Of a stretch of 11,222 nt of DNA, positions 1 through 7,496 are shown in pieces. Every line of letters begins with the position of its first letter. Position 1 is the first letter of the stretch. This DNA is from Endomicrobiia bacterium. GTDB taxonomy: Bacteria; Elusimicrobiota; Endomicrobiia; Endomicrobiales; Endomicrobiaceae. Where the stretch lies: NCBI GenBank assembly GCA_025998475.1, contig BNVZ01000033.1, forward strand, positions 1-11,222, given 5' to 3'. The notes below the pieces were generated by a model that saw only the letters and a program-made list of their open reading frames with translations, did not search any database and was not told the DNA's origin. The position numbers and the translations under genes are program-made.

Positions 1-1
1 T

Positions 2-1087
2 ATGCAGATTACATTTCGGTGGTATGGAGAAAAACTTGACACAATCCCTTTAAGTTTTATCAAACAAATACCTGGAGTTAAAGGAATAGTGTGGGCATTA
101 CATGATATGCCGGCGGGCGAGCACTGGGAAATGGATAGAATTAATCAAGTAAAAGATTACCTTTCTAATGCAGGTTTTAATAATGAAGTGGTTGAAAGCG
201 TTAATGTACATGAAGATATAAAGCTTGGACTTCCCTCCCGTAAAAAATATATAGAAAATTACAAGAATACTCTTAAAAATCTTGGAAAAGCCGGTGTAAA
301 AGTGGTCTGTTATAATTTCATGCCGGTTTTTGATTGGACAAGAACGGACTTATATAAAGCTCTTCCCGATGGTTCAACAGCGCTTTTTTATGAAAAGTCA
401 AAAATTGATTCACTTAACCCCTATGAATTTCTTGATACCATGTCAAAACAAAAAGGATTGATATCAATGCCCGGCTGGGAGAAAGAAAGATTATCTAAAA
501 TAAGAGAGCTGTTTAAGGCTTATGAAGGTTTTACCATAGATGATCTTTTTGAAAATGCAAAATATTTTTTACAAGAGATTATTCCCGTTGCAGAGGAAAG
601 CGGTATAAGAATGGCAATACATCCTGACGATCCGCCATGGAGCATTTTTGGACTTCCAAGACTTATAACTTCCAAAGAAAATATACTAAGGTACTTGGGT
701 CTTGTTAACAGTTCGTCAAATGGCGTTACTTTTTGTACCGGCTCGTTGGGATCGTCTGGCAAAAATGATATGGTTGATATGATTAAAACCGTTAAAGATA
801 AAATATTTTTTGCCCATATTAGAAATGTAAAACGTTTTGACAATGGTGATTTTATAGAAAGCTCTCATCGCGCTTGCGATGGTTCTTTGGACATTGTGGA
901 AATTGTGCGTACATTTTGCGATATAGAATTTAAGTATTATATTCGTCCGGATCATGGTAGGCATATTTGGAATGAAGAATCTCGCTCAGGATTGCGTCCG
1001 GGATATGGTCTTTACGATAGAGCGTTGGGGATTATGTATTTGCTTGGCATTTGGGATACGTTGAATAAACAAAAGTCGGCATTATAA
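2..1087 (+). CDS. uxuA: D-mannonate dehydratase
   Basis: Removes water from D-mannonate to give 2-keto-3-deoxygluconate (KDG), the third cytoplasmic step of glucuronate breakdown. The 361-residue protein is full length for the UxuA family and opens with the typical MxxTFRWYGE start, so the ATG at position 2 is very likely the true start although its ribosome site lies outside the window. Family metal-site residues are visible: His207 in MAIHPDDPP, Cys245 in FCTGSLG, His272 in FFAHIRNV and Asp317 in YIRPDHGR, matching the His/Cys/His/Asp set known to bind Mn2+ in this family. It is the first gene of a head-to-tail run; eda begins 21 nt after its stop, so cotranscription is expected. No sign of damage. 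Identification is by motif recognition and by the neighbouring pathway genes. Confidence 0.95.
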   Translation: MQITFRWYGEKLDTIPLSFIKQIPGVKGIVWALHDMPAGEHWEMDRINQVKDYLSNAGFNNEVVESVNVHEDIKLGLPSRKKYIENYKNTLKNLGKAGVKVVCYNFMPVFDWTRTDLYKALPDGSTALFYEKSKIDSLNPYEFLDTMSKQKGLISMPGWEKERLSKIRELFKAYEGFTIDDLFENAKYFLQEIIPVAEESGIRMAIHPDDPPWSIFGLPRLITSKENILRYLGLVNSSSNGVTFCTGSLGSSGKNDMVDMIKTVKDKIFFAHIRNVKRFDNGDFIESSHRACDGSLDIVEIVRTFCDIEFKYYIRPDHGRHIWNEESRSGLRPGYGLYDRALGIMYLLGIWDTLNKQKSAL

Positions 1088-1108
1088 ATTTATGTTAGGG
1101 AGAGTGTA

Positions 1109-2074
1109 ATGAATGATTTATTAATGGAAATTTCAAAGATAGGGATAGTGCCGGTTGTAGTGCTTGATAATTCTCAGCAGGCTTTGCCTCTTGCAAAAGC
1201 GCTTTATGACGGTGGTATAAAGTGTATGGAAATAACATTTAGGACTATGGCTGCAGAAGAATCAATAAGGACTATTTGTAAAGAAGTGCCTAAAATGCTT
1301 GTCGGAGCAGGTACAGTTCTAACTGTGGAACAAGTTGACAAAGCAGTTGCAGCAGGTGCTAAATTTATAGTTAGTCCCGGCCTAAATCCCAAAATTGTCA
1401 GGTATTGTCTTGATAAGGGCATTACGATAATTCCGGGCTGCGCAAATCCAAGCGATGTGGAAGTTGCCATAGAGTTCAAGCTTGACATTGTTAAGTTTTT
1501 TCCTGCAGAAGCTGCTGGCGGTATTAATATGGTTAAAGCTATGGCTGCACCATATACAAACATAAAATTTATGCCAACAGGAGGGATTGATATAAAAAAT
1601 TTGAATGCATATCTTTCATTCAATAAAGTAATCGCCTGTGGTGGTAGCTGGATGGTTAATAAAGAATTGATTAAAAATGGCGATTATAAAACTATTACAA
1701 AGTTAAGTGAAGAAGCTTTATTTACTATGCTTGGCTTTGAAGTGCAACACATAGGTATTAATATGTTGGATGTTGTTTCTGCAGATGAAACGTCAAAACG
1801 GTTTGAAACTTTATTTGGTTTTATAAAGCAAGAACGTTCCGGATCTTTTTTTGCTGGTTCCAGTATAGAGGTTATGAAAAAACAGTTTTTTGGTAAAAAC
1901 GGACACATCGCTATCCGTACAAATAACGTAGTGCGTGCAGTGTATCATTTAGAACAAAACGGCGTCGTATTTGATTATAAAACTGCATTGTACGATGAAG
2001 AGGAAAATTTGCGCAATATATATCTAAGAGAAGAAATAGGAAATTTTGCTGTCCATCTGGTAGGAAAAAAATAA
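1109..2074 (+). CDS. eda: KDPG/KHG aldolase with C-terminal VOC (glyoxalase-like) domain
   Basis: Cleaves 2-keto-3-deoxy-6-phosphogluconate into pyruvate and glyceraldehyde 3-phosphate, the last step of the pathway. Residues about 1-205 are a class I aldolase of the Eda family: Glu41 and Arg45 in MEITFRT, Thr69 in VGAGTV and the Schiff-base Lys129 in IVKFFPAEAAGG are all present. The protein is 321 residues, about 110 longer than a plain Eda (about 210). The extra part, about 212-321, resembles one vicinal-oxygen-chelate/glyoxalase-like module (QHIGINM..., GHIAIRTNNV..., NFAVHLVGKK). Similar fusions are known in some anaerobes, but the role of the extra domain is not known to me. An AGGGAGAG ribosome site sits 4 nt before the ATG. 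kdgK follows 19 nt after the stop. Intact. Confidence 0.93.
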   Translation: MNDLLMEISKIGIVPVVVLDNSQQALPLAKALYDGGIKCMEITFRTMAAEESIRTICKEVPKMLVGAGTVLTVEQVDKAVAAGAKFIVSPGLNPKIVRYCLDKGITIIPGCANPSDVEVAIEFKLDIVKFFPAEAAGGINMVKAMAAPYTNIKFMPTGGIDIKNLNAYLSFNKVIACGGSWMVNKELIKNGDYKTITKLSEEALFTMLGFEVQHIGINMLDVVSADETSKRFETLFGFIKQERSGSFFAGSSIEVMKKQFFGKNGHIAIRTNNVVRAVYHLEQNGVVFDYKTALYDEEENLRNIYLREEIGNFAVHLVGKK

Positions 2075-2081
2075 TGTACAA

Positions 2082-2088
2082 GGGGGGG
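2082..2088 (+). promoter_or_regulatory. G7-containing ribosome binding site of kdgK
   Basis: A run of seven G (in AAGGGGGGGTT) lies 5 nt upstream of the kdgK ATG and is the only plausible Shine-Dalgarno sequence in the 19-nt gap after eda. A homopolymer here is unusual; slippage would change SD spacing and so translation strength, but nothing shows that this happens. Confidence 0.5.
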
Positions 2089-2093
2089 TTAAA

Positions 2094-3119
2094 ATGTCAA
2101 AGAAAGTAATAACATTTGGGGAATTAATGCTTAGACTTGCACCTGAAGGGTATTATCGTTTTGTACAAACTGACAATTACGGCGCCACTTATGGAGGAGG
2201 AGAAGCCAATGTTGCTGTTTCTCTAGCAAATTTTGGACTTAAAGCAGCTTTTGTAAGCAAAATACCTAAACATGAAATAGGACAAGCTGGCATAAATTCT
2301 TTAAAGAAGTACGATGTTGATACCTCTTTTGTAATGCGTGGTGGAGAACGTGTTGGTATATACTTTTTGGAAAAAGGTGCGAGTCAGCGTCCCTCTAAAG
2401 TTATTTACGATAGATCAGGTTCTTCTATAGCTACGGCTTCAAAAGAAGATTTTGACTGGGATAAAATTTTTGAAGATACGCAATGGTTTCACTTTACTGG
2501 TATTACGCCAGCTTTAAGTGATAACATAGCGCAAATATGCATTGAAGCCTGCAAAATTGCCAAAGAAAAGAAAATCACCATTAGTTGCGATTTGAATTAT
2601 CGAAACAAATTGTGGACTAAAGAGAAAGCAGGCAAAGTTATGGGGAAGCTTTGCAAATATGTAGATGTTTGTATAGCAAATGAAGAAGATGCTAGCGATG
2701 TTTTTAATATAAAAGCAAAACATACGGACGTGTCTTCTGGTAAAGTTAACTATGATAGTTATAAAGAGGTAGCGCAGGAATTAGAAAAAAGATTTAGTTT
2801 CTCAAAAGTGGCGATAACTCTTAGAAGTTCTCTCTCTGCCAATGATAATCGATGGGCAGCTATGCTTTATGACAGAAAGGATTTTTTCTTTAGCAGGGAG
2901 TATATGATGCATATTGTTGATCGCGTTGGTGGTGGTGATTCTTTTGGCGCCGGACTGATATATTCTTTAATAAGCGGATGTTCAGGACAAGAAACGATAG
3001 AGTTTGCGGTTGCCGCTAGCTGTTTAAAGCATAGTATTGAAGGTGACTATAACAATGTTTCGGTTGACGAAGTTAAAAAACTTGCCAGTGGAGATGCATC
3101 GGGCCGAGTACAGAGATAA
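2094..3119 (+). CDS. kdgK: 2-keto-3-deoxygluconate kinase (PfkB/ribokinase family)
   Basis: Phosphorylates KDG with ATP to KDPG, linking the mannonate dehydratase and aldolase encoded just upstream. The 341-residue product is a PfkB-family sugar kinase: the N-terminal substrate-binding GGGEANVAVSLANFG is at 34-48, and the C-terminal ATP/anion-hole signature DRVGGGDSFGAG is at 276-287, with Asp282 as the expected catalytic base. The length matches KdgK (about 310-345). Specificity for KDG rather than another sugar comes from position between eda and the other uronate genes, since the fold alone cannot decide it. The ATG is preceded by a G7 ribosome site. Intact. Confidence 0.93.
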   Translation: MSKKVITFGELMLRLAPEGYYRFVQTDNYGATYGGGEANVAVSLANFGLKAAFVSKIPKHEIGQAGINSLKKYDVDTSFVMRGGERVGIYFLEKGASQRPSKVIYDRSGSSIATASKEDFDWDKIFEDTQWFHFTGITPALSDNIAQICIEACKIAKEKKITISCDLNYRNKLWTKEKAGKVMGKLCKYVDVCIANEEDASDVFNIKAKHTDVSSGKVNYDSYKEVAQELEKRFSFSKVAITLRSSLSANDNRWAAMLYDRKDFFFSREYMMHIVDRVGGGDSFGAGLIYSLISGCSGQETIEFAVAASCLKHSIEGDYNNVSVDEVKKLASGDASGRVQR

Positions 3120-3173
3120 TGCTAGATTAATACAATGCCAATGAGGTGGCAAGAGAGGCACAAATAATGCATA

Positions 3174-3182
3174 AAAGGAGGT
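3174..3182 (+). promoter_or_regulatory. strong Shine-Dalgarno site of the SDR gene
   Basis: AAAGGAGGT lies just before the ATG at 3186 and fixes that start. In the same 66-nt gap a small hairpin, TGCCA (3136-3140) with TGGCA (3147-3151), stands upstream; it is too weak and lacks a T-run to be called a terminator. Confidence 0.7.
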
Positions 3183-3185
3183 AGC

Positions 3186-4019
3186 ATGGAATGGAATAAA
3201 AAGGTGGCTGTTATAACCGGAGCCGGCGGTGTGTTACTTAGTGCTTATGCAAAAGAATTGGCTTCAAAAGGTGTTAAAGTGGCTGTTTTAAGTAGAGAAC
3301 TGAAACATGCGCAACACACTGCAGATGAGATTATAGCTGCCGGTAATACAGCAAGAGCCTATGGTTGCGATGTTCTTGATAAGGGCAATCTTATCAAGAC
3401 AGAAGAACAGATATATAAAGATTTTGGACAGTACCACATCCTCATAAATGGTGCAGGTGGCAATATGCAAAATGCCAGTACCACAAATGAAACTTTCGCT
3501 ACTAATGATTTGGATGATCCAAAAGTTCGTTCTTTTTTTAGTCTTGATTCAAATGAAATAGGGAGAGTTTTTTCGGTAAATTTTCTTGGAACATTGATTG
3601 TTACCCAGCTTTTTGCAAAACGTATGCTTGGCGTAAAAGGTGCTGTAATTATAAATTTTTCAAGTATGGCGGCACAATGTCCAATGACTAAAGTGCTTGG
3701 TTATAGCGCGGCAAAAGCAGCGATTGACAATTTTACAAAATGGCTGGCAGTATACTTTGCGCAACAAGGTGTGCGTGTAAATGCCGTTGCACCTGGATTT
3801 TTTCTAACCAATCAAAATAAAACGCTTTTAACAAATCCTGATGGTTCTCTTACAGAAAGATCACACAAAATTATTGGTCATACACCCATGAGACGTTTTG
3901 GGCAGGTAGATGATTTATTCGGCACGCTTTCATGGCTTTGCGACGAAGATGCGTCGGGTTTTGTTACCGGCAGTGTTATTGCAGTAGATGGAGGATTTCA
4001 GGCATATTCGGGCGTTTAA
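3186..4019 (+). CDS. uxuB: SDR-type D-mannonate oxidoreductase (fructuronate reductase)
   Basis: Predicted to reduce D-fructuronate to D-mannonate with NAD(P)H, the second step of the route. The 277-residue protein is a classical short-chain dehydrogenase: the cofactor motif TGAGGVLLS is at 11-19, INGAGG at 87-92, VNFLG at 131-135, the catalytic serine at 159-160 in NFSSMAA, and the YSAAK catalytic pair Tyr173/Lys177. It ends with the common VTGSVIAVDGGFQAYSG SDR C-terminus. It is unrelated to the long-chain UxuB of E. coli, but SDR-type mannonate oxidoreductases are known in uronate operons of Gram-positive and other bacteria. The exact substrate is inferred from the operon: without it, the set would lack the fructuronate-to-mannonate step. 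A strong ribosome site supports the start; uxaC follows after 20 nt. Confidence 0.88.
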   Translation: MEWNKKVAVITGAGGVLLSAYAKELASKGVKVAVLSRELKHAQHTADEIIAAGNTARAYGCDVLDKGNLIKTEEQIYKDFGQYHILINGAGGNMQNASTTNETFATNDLDDPKVRSFFSLDSNEIGRVFSVNFLGTLIVTQLFAKRMLGVKGAVIINFSSMAAQCPMTKVLGYSAAKAAIDNFTKWLAVYFAQQGVRVNAVAPGFFLTNQNKTLLTNPDGSLTERSHKIIGHTPMRRFGQVDDLFGTLSWLCDEDASGFVTGSVIAVDGGFQAYSGV

Positions 4020-4039
4020 AATAAAACTGGAGGAAAATT

Positions 4040-5470
4040 ATGAAAAATTTTCTCGACAAAGATTTTTTACTTTCAACGGAAACAGCAAAAGAACTTTTTC
4101 ATAAGTATGCAGCCAAAAGACCTATCTTGGATTATCATTGCCACATTAGCCCTGAAGAAATTGCACAAGACAGACAGTTTGAAAATATAAGCCAGTGTTG
4201 GCTTGAGGGGGATCATTATAAATGGCGCCAAATGCGCTCCAATGGTGTTGAAGAAAAATATATTACCGACAGCAATGTTACGGATAGAGAAAAATTTCAA
4301 AAGTGGGCAGAAACTCTTGAAAGAGCAATAGGAAATCCTCTTTACCATTGGAGCCATCTTGAGCTTAGGAAATATTTTGGTTATGAGGGAGTTTTAAATA
4401 GCGAAACTGCACAAGAAGTGTGGACATTGTGCAACAAAAAACTACAAGAGAAATCTATGTCTGCGCGAGGTATGATAAAGCAATCGGGTGTTACATTAAT
4501 TTGCACTACTGATGATCCAGTCGACACTCTCGATTGGCATAAAAAAATTAGGGAAGATAAATCTTTTGATGTACAAGTTCTTCCTGCTTGGCGTCCTGAT
4601 AAAATGATGGACATAGAAACCCCATTTTTTATAGGTTATATTGCCAAACTTTCTAAAGTAAGTGGTATCAACATTATTTCTTTTGCATCGTTAAAGCAGG
4701 CTTTCCAAAAAAGATTAGAGTTTTTTATTTCTTTTGGGTGTCGAGCGACAGATCATGCTTTTGAATACATTATGTATGCTCCGGCTTCAGATAAGGAAGT
4801 AGAAGCAATATTTGACAAAAAATTAAAAGGTGGCGTTCTTAGTAAAGAAGAAGAGCTAAAATATAAATTTGCCTTTATGCTTTTTGCAGGAAAAGAATAT
4901 TCAAAAAATGACCTCGTTATGGAGCTGCATTATGGCTGCAAGCGGAATAATAATACGCTTGTGTTTGATAGACTTGGTCCTAATACAGGGCATGACTGTA
5001 TAAATAATTTTACTCCTAGTTCTCAGATTGTAGATTTTCTTAATGCTCTTGATTCTACTAACCAACTTCCAAAAACGGTAATATATAGTCTTAATCCAAA
5101 TGATAATGCCATTATAGCTTCAATATTAGGCTGTTTTCAAGACAGTTCGGCTTTAAGTAAAATACAGCAGGGATCGGCATGGTGGTTTAACGATCATAAA
5201 ATAGGGATGATAGAACAGCTCACTTCTCTTGCTAATTTGGGTATTTTAAGTAATTTTATCGGAATGCTTACCGATTCGCGGAGCTTTCTATCTTATACAA
5301 GACATGAATATTTTAGACGTATTCTTTGCGATTTGGTAGGTACTTGGGTTGAAAACGGTGAATATCCTTACGATATTAAAATGCTTTCCAAAATAGTTTC
5401 CGATATTTCCTATAATAATGCTGTTCATTATTTTAAATTTAATCTCCAAGATTTTAAACAAGAGGGTTAA
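4040..5470 (+). CDS. uxaC: glucuronate isomerase
   Basis: Isomerises D-glucuronate to D-fructuronate (and galacturonate to tagaturonate), the entry step of the pathway. The 476-residue length fits the UxaC family (about 465-480). The amidohydrolase-type metal motif DYHCHISP is at 31-38 with His33 and His35; further family stretches are CTTDDPVDTLDWH near residue 155-167, LHYGCKRNNNT near 295, and MLTDSRSFLSYTRHEYFRR in the C-terminal quarter. A GGAGG ribosome site lies 6 nt before the ATG. It is the last of the five closely packed genes; the next gene, exuT, comes after a 208-nt leader. No tagaturonate reductase or altronate dehydratase is seen, so the window supports glucuronate rather than galacturonate use. 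Confidence 0.95.
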   Translation: MKNFLDKDFLLSTETAKELFHKYAAKRPILDYHCHISPEEIAQDRQFENISQCWLEGDHYKWRQMRSNGVEEKYITDSNVTDREKFQKWAETLERAIGNPLYHWSHLELRKYFGYEGVLNSETAQEVWTLCNKKLQEKSMSARGMIKQSGVTLICTTDDPVDTLDWHKKIREDKSFDVQVLPAWRPDKMMDIETPFFIGYIAKLSKVSGINIISFASLKQAFQKRLEFFISFGCRATDHAFEYIMYAPASDKEVEAIFDKKLKGGVLSKEEELKYKFAFMLFAGKEYSKNDLVMELHYGCKRNNNTLVFDRLGPNTGHDCINNFTPSSQIVDFLNALDSTNQLPKTVIYSLNPNDNAIIASILGCFQDSSALSKIQQGSAWWFNDHKIGMIEQLTSLANLGILSNFIGMLTDSRSFLSYTRHEYFRRILCDLVGTWVENGEYPYDIKMLSKIVSDISYNNAVHYFKFNLQDFKQEG

Positions 5471-5473
5471 GGT

Positions 5474-5511
5474 TGCCTAAAAAAGTGATAAGTTAGGCAG
5501 TTTTGCCCTAA
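5474..5511 (+). terminator. possible weak terminator/attenuator between uxaC and exuT
   Basis: TGCCTAA (5474-5480) can pair with TTAGGCA (5493-5499), a 7-bp stem with a 12-nt loop, followed by G and only four T. The same TTAGGC can instead pair with GCCCTAA (5505-5511) around a short loop with one bulged C. The two pairings exclude each other, as in attenuators. The short U-run makes full termination doubtful; partial termination or RNA-end protection is possible. Predicted by eye only. Confidence 0.4.
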
Positions 5512-5577
5512 ACTGGGGAATGTAGTGGGGGGGGAGGCAGAGATTTTAAAAGTTTGGCAAGAAATTTTTAAAATTTT

Positions 5578-5644
5578 GCAAAAAAATCGGACAAAAATCC
5601 TAAAAGTAAAAAAGCTTGGTGTTTTTAGAGACATCAAAATGTAG
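5578..5644 (+). promoter_or_regulatory. exuT leader segment shared with the FAD oxidoreductase leader
   Basis: This stretch of the 208-nt leader matches, with about three quarters identity by eye, the sequence directly upstream of and including the start codon of the minus-strand oxidoreductase (10855-10920, reverse complement). The best block, ending in CCTAAAAGTAAAAAA at 5599-5613, differs at only 2 of 23 positions. In this copy the equivalent of the start codon, ATG at 5639, is followed at once by TAG. It may be a shared control element or the relic of a duplicated gene start. An eight-G run (5527-5534) lies a little upstream. I see no convincing -35/-10 pair in the leader. Confidence 0.45.
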
Positions 5645-5678
5645 TTTGAATTAGATTGTTTTTTAAAAGGATTTTATC

Positions 5679-7097
5679 ATGGTACAAAATGAAAAGTTTG
5701 AGAATATCAACAAAATCAACCGGAAGATGACTAATTACAGATGGATTATTTGTGCTCTTTTATTTTTTGCTACTACGATAAATTACGTTGACAGGCAAGT
5801 GTTAAGCTTATTGCAGACATCTCTGTCGAAAGAATTTAACTGGACAAATACTGATTATGCTAATATTACTTCCGCTTTTCAGTTTTGTTATGCAATAAGT
5901 ATGCTTTTTGTAGGGAAATTTATAGATAAGCTTGGTACTAAAAAAGGATATATATTGGCGTTAATAGTATGGTCAATAGGCGCAATAACGCACGCTTTTG
6001 CAAACAGCATAGGCATAGTTGTGTCTCCCTGGCTTTCAGTTTTTGGCATTGTAATGCCGGTGTCTGTAGTAGGTTTTATTGTTGCGCGTATCTGTCTGGG
6101 TATAGGCGAAGCTGGAAACTTTCCGGCAGCTATTAAAACAACAGCAGAGTGGTTTCCTAAAAAAGAACGTTCGCTTGCAACAGGTGTTTTTAATTCCGGA
6201 GCTAATATCGGAGCGGTTATTGCTCCTCTTAGTGTACCGTTTATATCGAAATATTTTGGCTGGGAATATGCTTTTATTGTAGTAGGCGCAATAGGATTTC
6301 TATGGTTAATTTTTTGGAAATATTACTATGATAGTCCAAAAAAACTTCTTGAAAATGGAAAAATAAATGAAGCGGAATACAATTATATTCACAGCGATCC
6401 CGAAGACCAATCTGTTAAAAATGATATTAACAGGGAAAATAGTGAAAATAAAATCCACTGGTTCCACCTTCTAAAATATAGACAAACATGGTCTTTTATA
6501 TCAGGTAAATTTTTTACTGACGGGGTGTGGTGGTTTTTTCTATTTTGGATGCCGGCTTTTCTTAAAACAGCCCATAATATGGAAGGCACTCAGATAGCGA
6601 TGCCTCTAGCAGTAATGTACACTATGACTATGATAGGCAGCGTGTGCGGAGGATGGCTACCTACTTACTTTATCAACAAAGGTATGAAGATGTACTCTGC
6701 TCGCATGACAGCAATGGTTGTTATTGCATTTTTTCCTCTTGTTGTGCTGCTTGCACAGCCTTTTGGTAAAATACTTGGTTGCTGGCTGCCTGTCTTTTTA
6801 ATAGGGATAGGAATGTCAGCGCATCAAGCATGGTCGGCAAATCTTTTTACTACGGTGTCTGATATGTTTCCTAAAAAAGTTGTGGCTTCAATAATAGGGA
6901 TAGGTGGTATGGCAGGTGGAATTAGCGGTGTGCTGGTTTCTAAAATTGGCGGTTGGCTGTTTGATTATTACAAGGCAACCGGACACACTGAGACAGGATA
7001 CACCATAATGTTCGTTTTCTGCGCAACTGCTTATTTGTTGGCATGGAGTGTAATGAAATTATTAGTCCCTCGTTTTAAACCCATAACACTTCTTTGA
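5679..7097 (+). CDS. exuT: hexuronate (glucuronate) MFS transporter
   Basis: Inner-membrane importer that would bring glucuronate into the cell by proton symport for the pathway encoded upstream. The 472-residue protein belongs to the anion:cation symporter branch of the major facilitator superfamily. Visible hallmarks: TTINYVDRQVLSLLQ at 32-46 in the first membrane segment, GKFIDKLGTKKG at 79-90 as the loop 2-3 signature, ARICLGIGEAGNFPAA at 136-151 and FNSGANIGAVIAP at 171-183. Roughly twelve hydrophobic segments are split by a hydrophilic central loop near 210-245. AAAAGG 8 nt before the ATG supports the start; an in-frame ATG at residue 17 is a less likely alternative. It sits 208 nt behind uxaC, so it may have its own control. 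The stop codon is embedded in a 12-bp inverted repeat. Exact hexuronate specificity is inferred from family and context. Confidence 0.92.
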   Translation: MVQNEKFENINKINRKMTNYRWIICALLFFATTINYVDRQVLSLLQTSLSKEFNWTNTDYANITSAFQFCYAISMLFVGKFIDKLGTKKGYILALIVWSIGAITHAFANSIGIVVSPWLSVFGIVMPVSVVGFIVARICLGIGEAGNFPAAIKTTAEWFPKKERSLATGVFNSGANIGAVIAPLSVPFISKYFGWEYAFIVVGAIGFLWLIFWKYYYDSPKKLLENGKINEAEYNYIHSDPEDQSVKNDINRENSENKIHWFHLLKYRQTWSFISGKFFTDGVWWFFLFWMPAFLKTAHNMEGTQIAMPLAVMYTMTMIGSVCGGWLPTYFINKGMKMYSARMTAMVVIAFFPLVVLLAQPFGKILGCWLPVFLIGIGMSAHQAWSANLFTTVSDMFPKKVVASIIGIGGMAGGISGVLVSKIGGWLFDYYKATGHTETGYTIMFVFCATAYLLAWSVMKLLVPRFKPITLL

Positions 7098-7182
7098 AAA
7101 TAAATTATATGTAAATAGGCTTTCAGTAATTTTCCCGCGATCTTGCGGTTGGGGCATTCGTGCGACTGGCTTTATTTTCAAA
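7093..7182 (+). repeat. 90-nt segment bounded by a perfect 12-bp inverted repeat after exuT
   Basis: TTTGAAAATAAA (7093-7104, containing the exuT stop TGA) is mirrored by TTTATTTTCAAA (7171-7182). Inside, CAGT (7123-7126) faces ACTG, CCGC/GCGG form a small hairpin round GATCTT, and GCA-TTCG-TGC forms another. The whole can be drawn as a closed, branched RNA. There is no T-run, so it is not a classic terminator. It could be a 3'-end structure of the exuT transcript, a small RNA or a tiny inserted element. Seen in sequence; function unknown. Confidence 0.35.
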
Positions 7183-7292
7183 CCTTATAGTCATGGGGTT
7201 GGTCTCTGATTATTGACAAACAGGCAAGTAAGACACAAAATCCAGTTGTCTAATAAAGTGAGCGTGGGGGTAGTGAAAATGATAACCAAATG

Positions 7293-7439
7293 TATAGTCA
7301 AATCACCTTAAGTTGTACCGTGTTGTAGTCTCAAAGATATGGGTGAGTTTGGTGCAAAGTTCTCTGTTTCCTGTCATCCTTTCTTAACAAAAGCTTATCT
7401 TTTCATTTTTTACTGTGCAATTTAGAGTGATTTGACATA
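7293..7439 (+). mobile_element. MITE-like repeat, copy 1
   Basis: A ~147-bp element that starts TATAGTCAAATCAC and ends GTGATTTGACATA, i.e. with terminal inverted repeats of about 25 bp (imperfect), and encodes nothing convincing. The same unit recurs at 9034-9181 (inverted) and 11015-11147. A 38-nt internal block (7317-7354) is identical to the reverse complement of 9120-9157. TA at the outer edges fits a TA target duplication of the IS630/mariner kind, but this is inference. Its right end supplies the -35 box of the promoter in front of the lipoprotein gene. Confidence 0.75.
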
Positions 7440-7461
7440 CACACATATTCTATGCTACAAT
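7432..7461 (+). promoter_or_regulatory. sigma70-type promoter for the lipoprotein gene
   Basis: TTGACA (7432-7437, consensus -35) and TACAAT (7456-7461, one mismatch from consensus -10) are 18 bp apart, with TG at the extended -10 position (7453-7454). Transcription would begin near 7468, about 30 nt before the ATG at 7497. The -35 box lies in the terminal repeat of the MITE-like element. This is the best promoter in the window. Confidence 0.7.
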
Positions 7462-7482
7462 AACTAAGCAGCAAAAATAACA

Positions 7483-7490
7483 AAGGATGG
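7483..7490 (+). promoter_or_regulatory. ribosome binding site of the lipoprotein gene
   Basis: AAGGATGG lies 6 nt before the ATG at 7497. It decides the start in favour of 7497 over any internal codon and shows that the short open stretch before the TAA is the real 5' end of the gene. Confidence 0.6.
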
Positions 7491-7496
7491 GAAAAA

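Noticed and set aside
7130..7150. CCGC/GCGG hairpin as the terminator of the uronate operon
   Set aside because: The stem is only about four strong pairs and no T-run follows; treated as part of the larger 7093-7182 structure.
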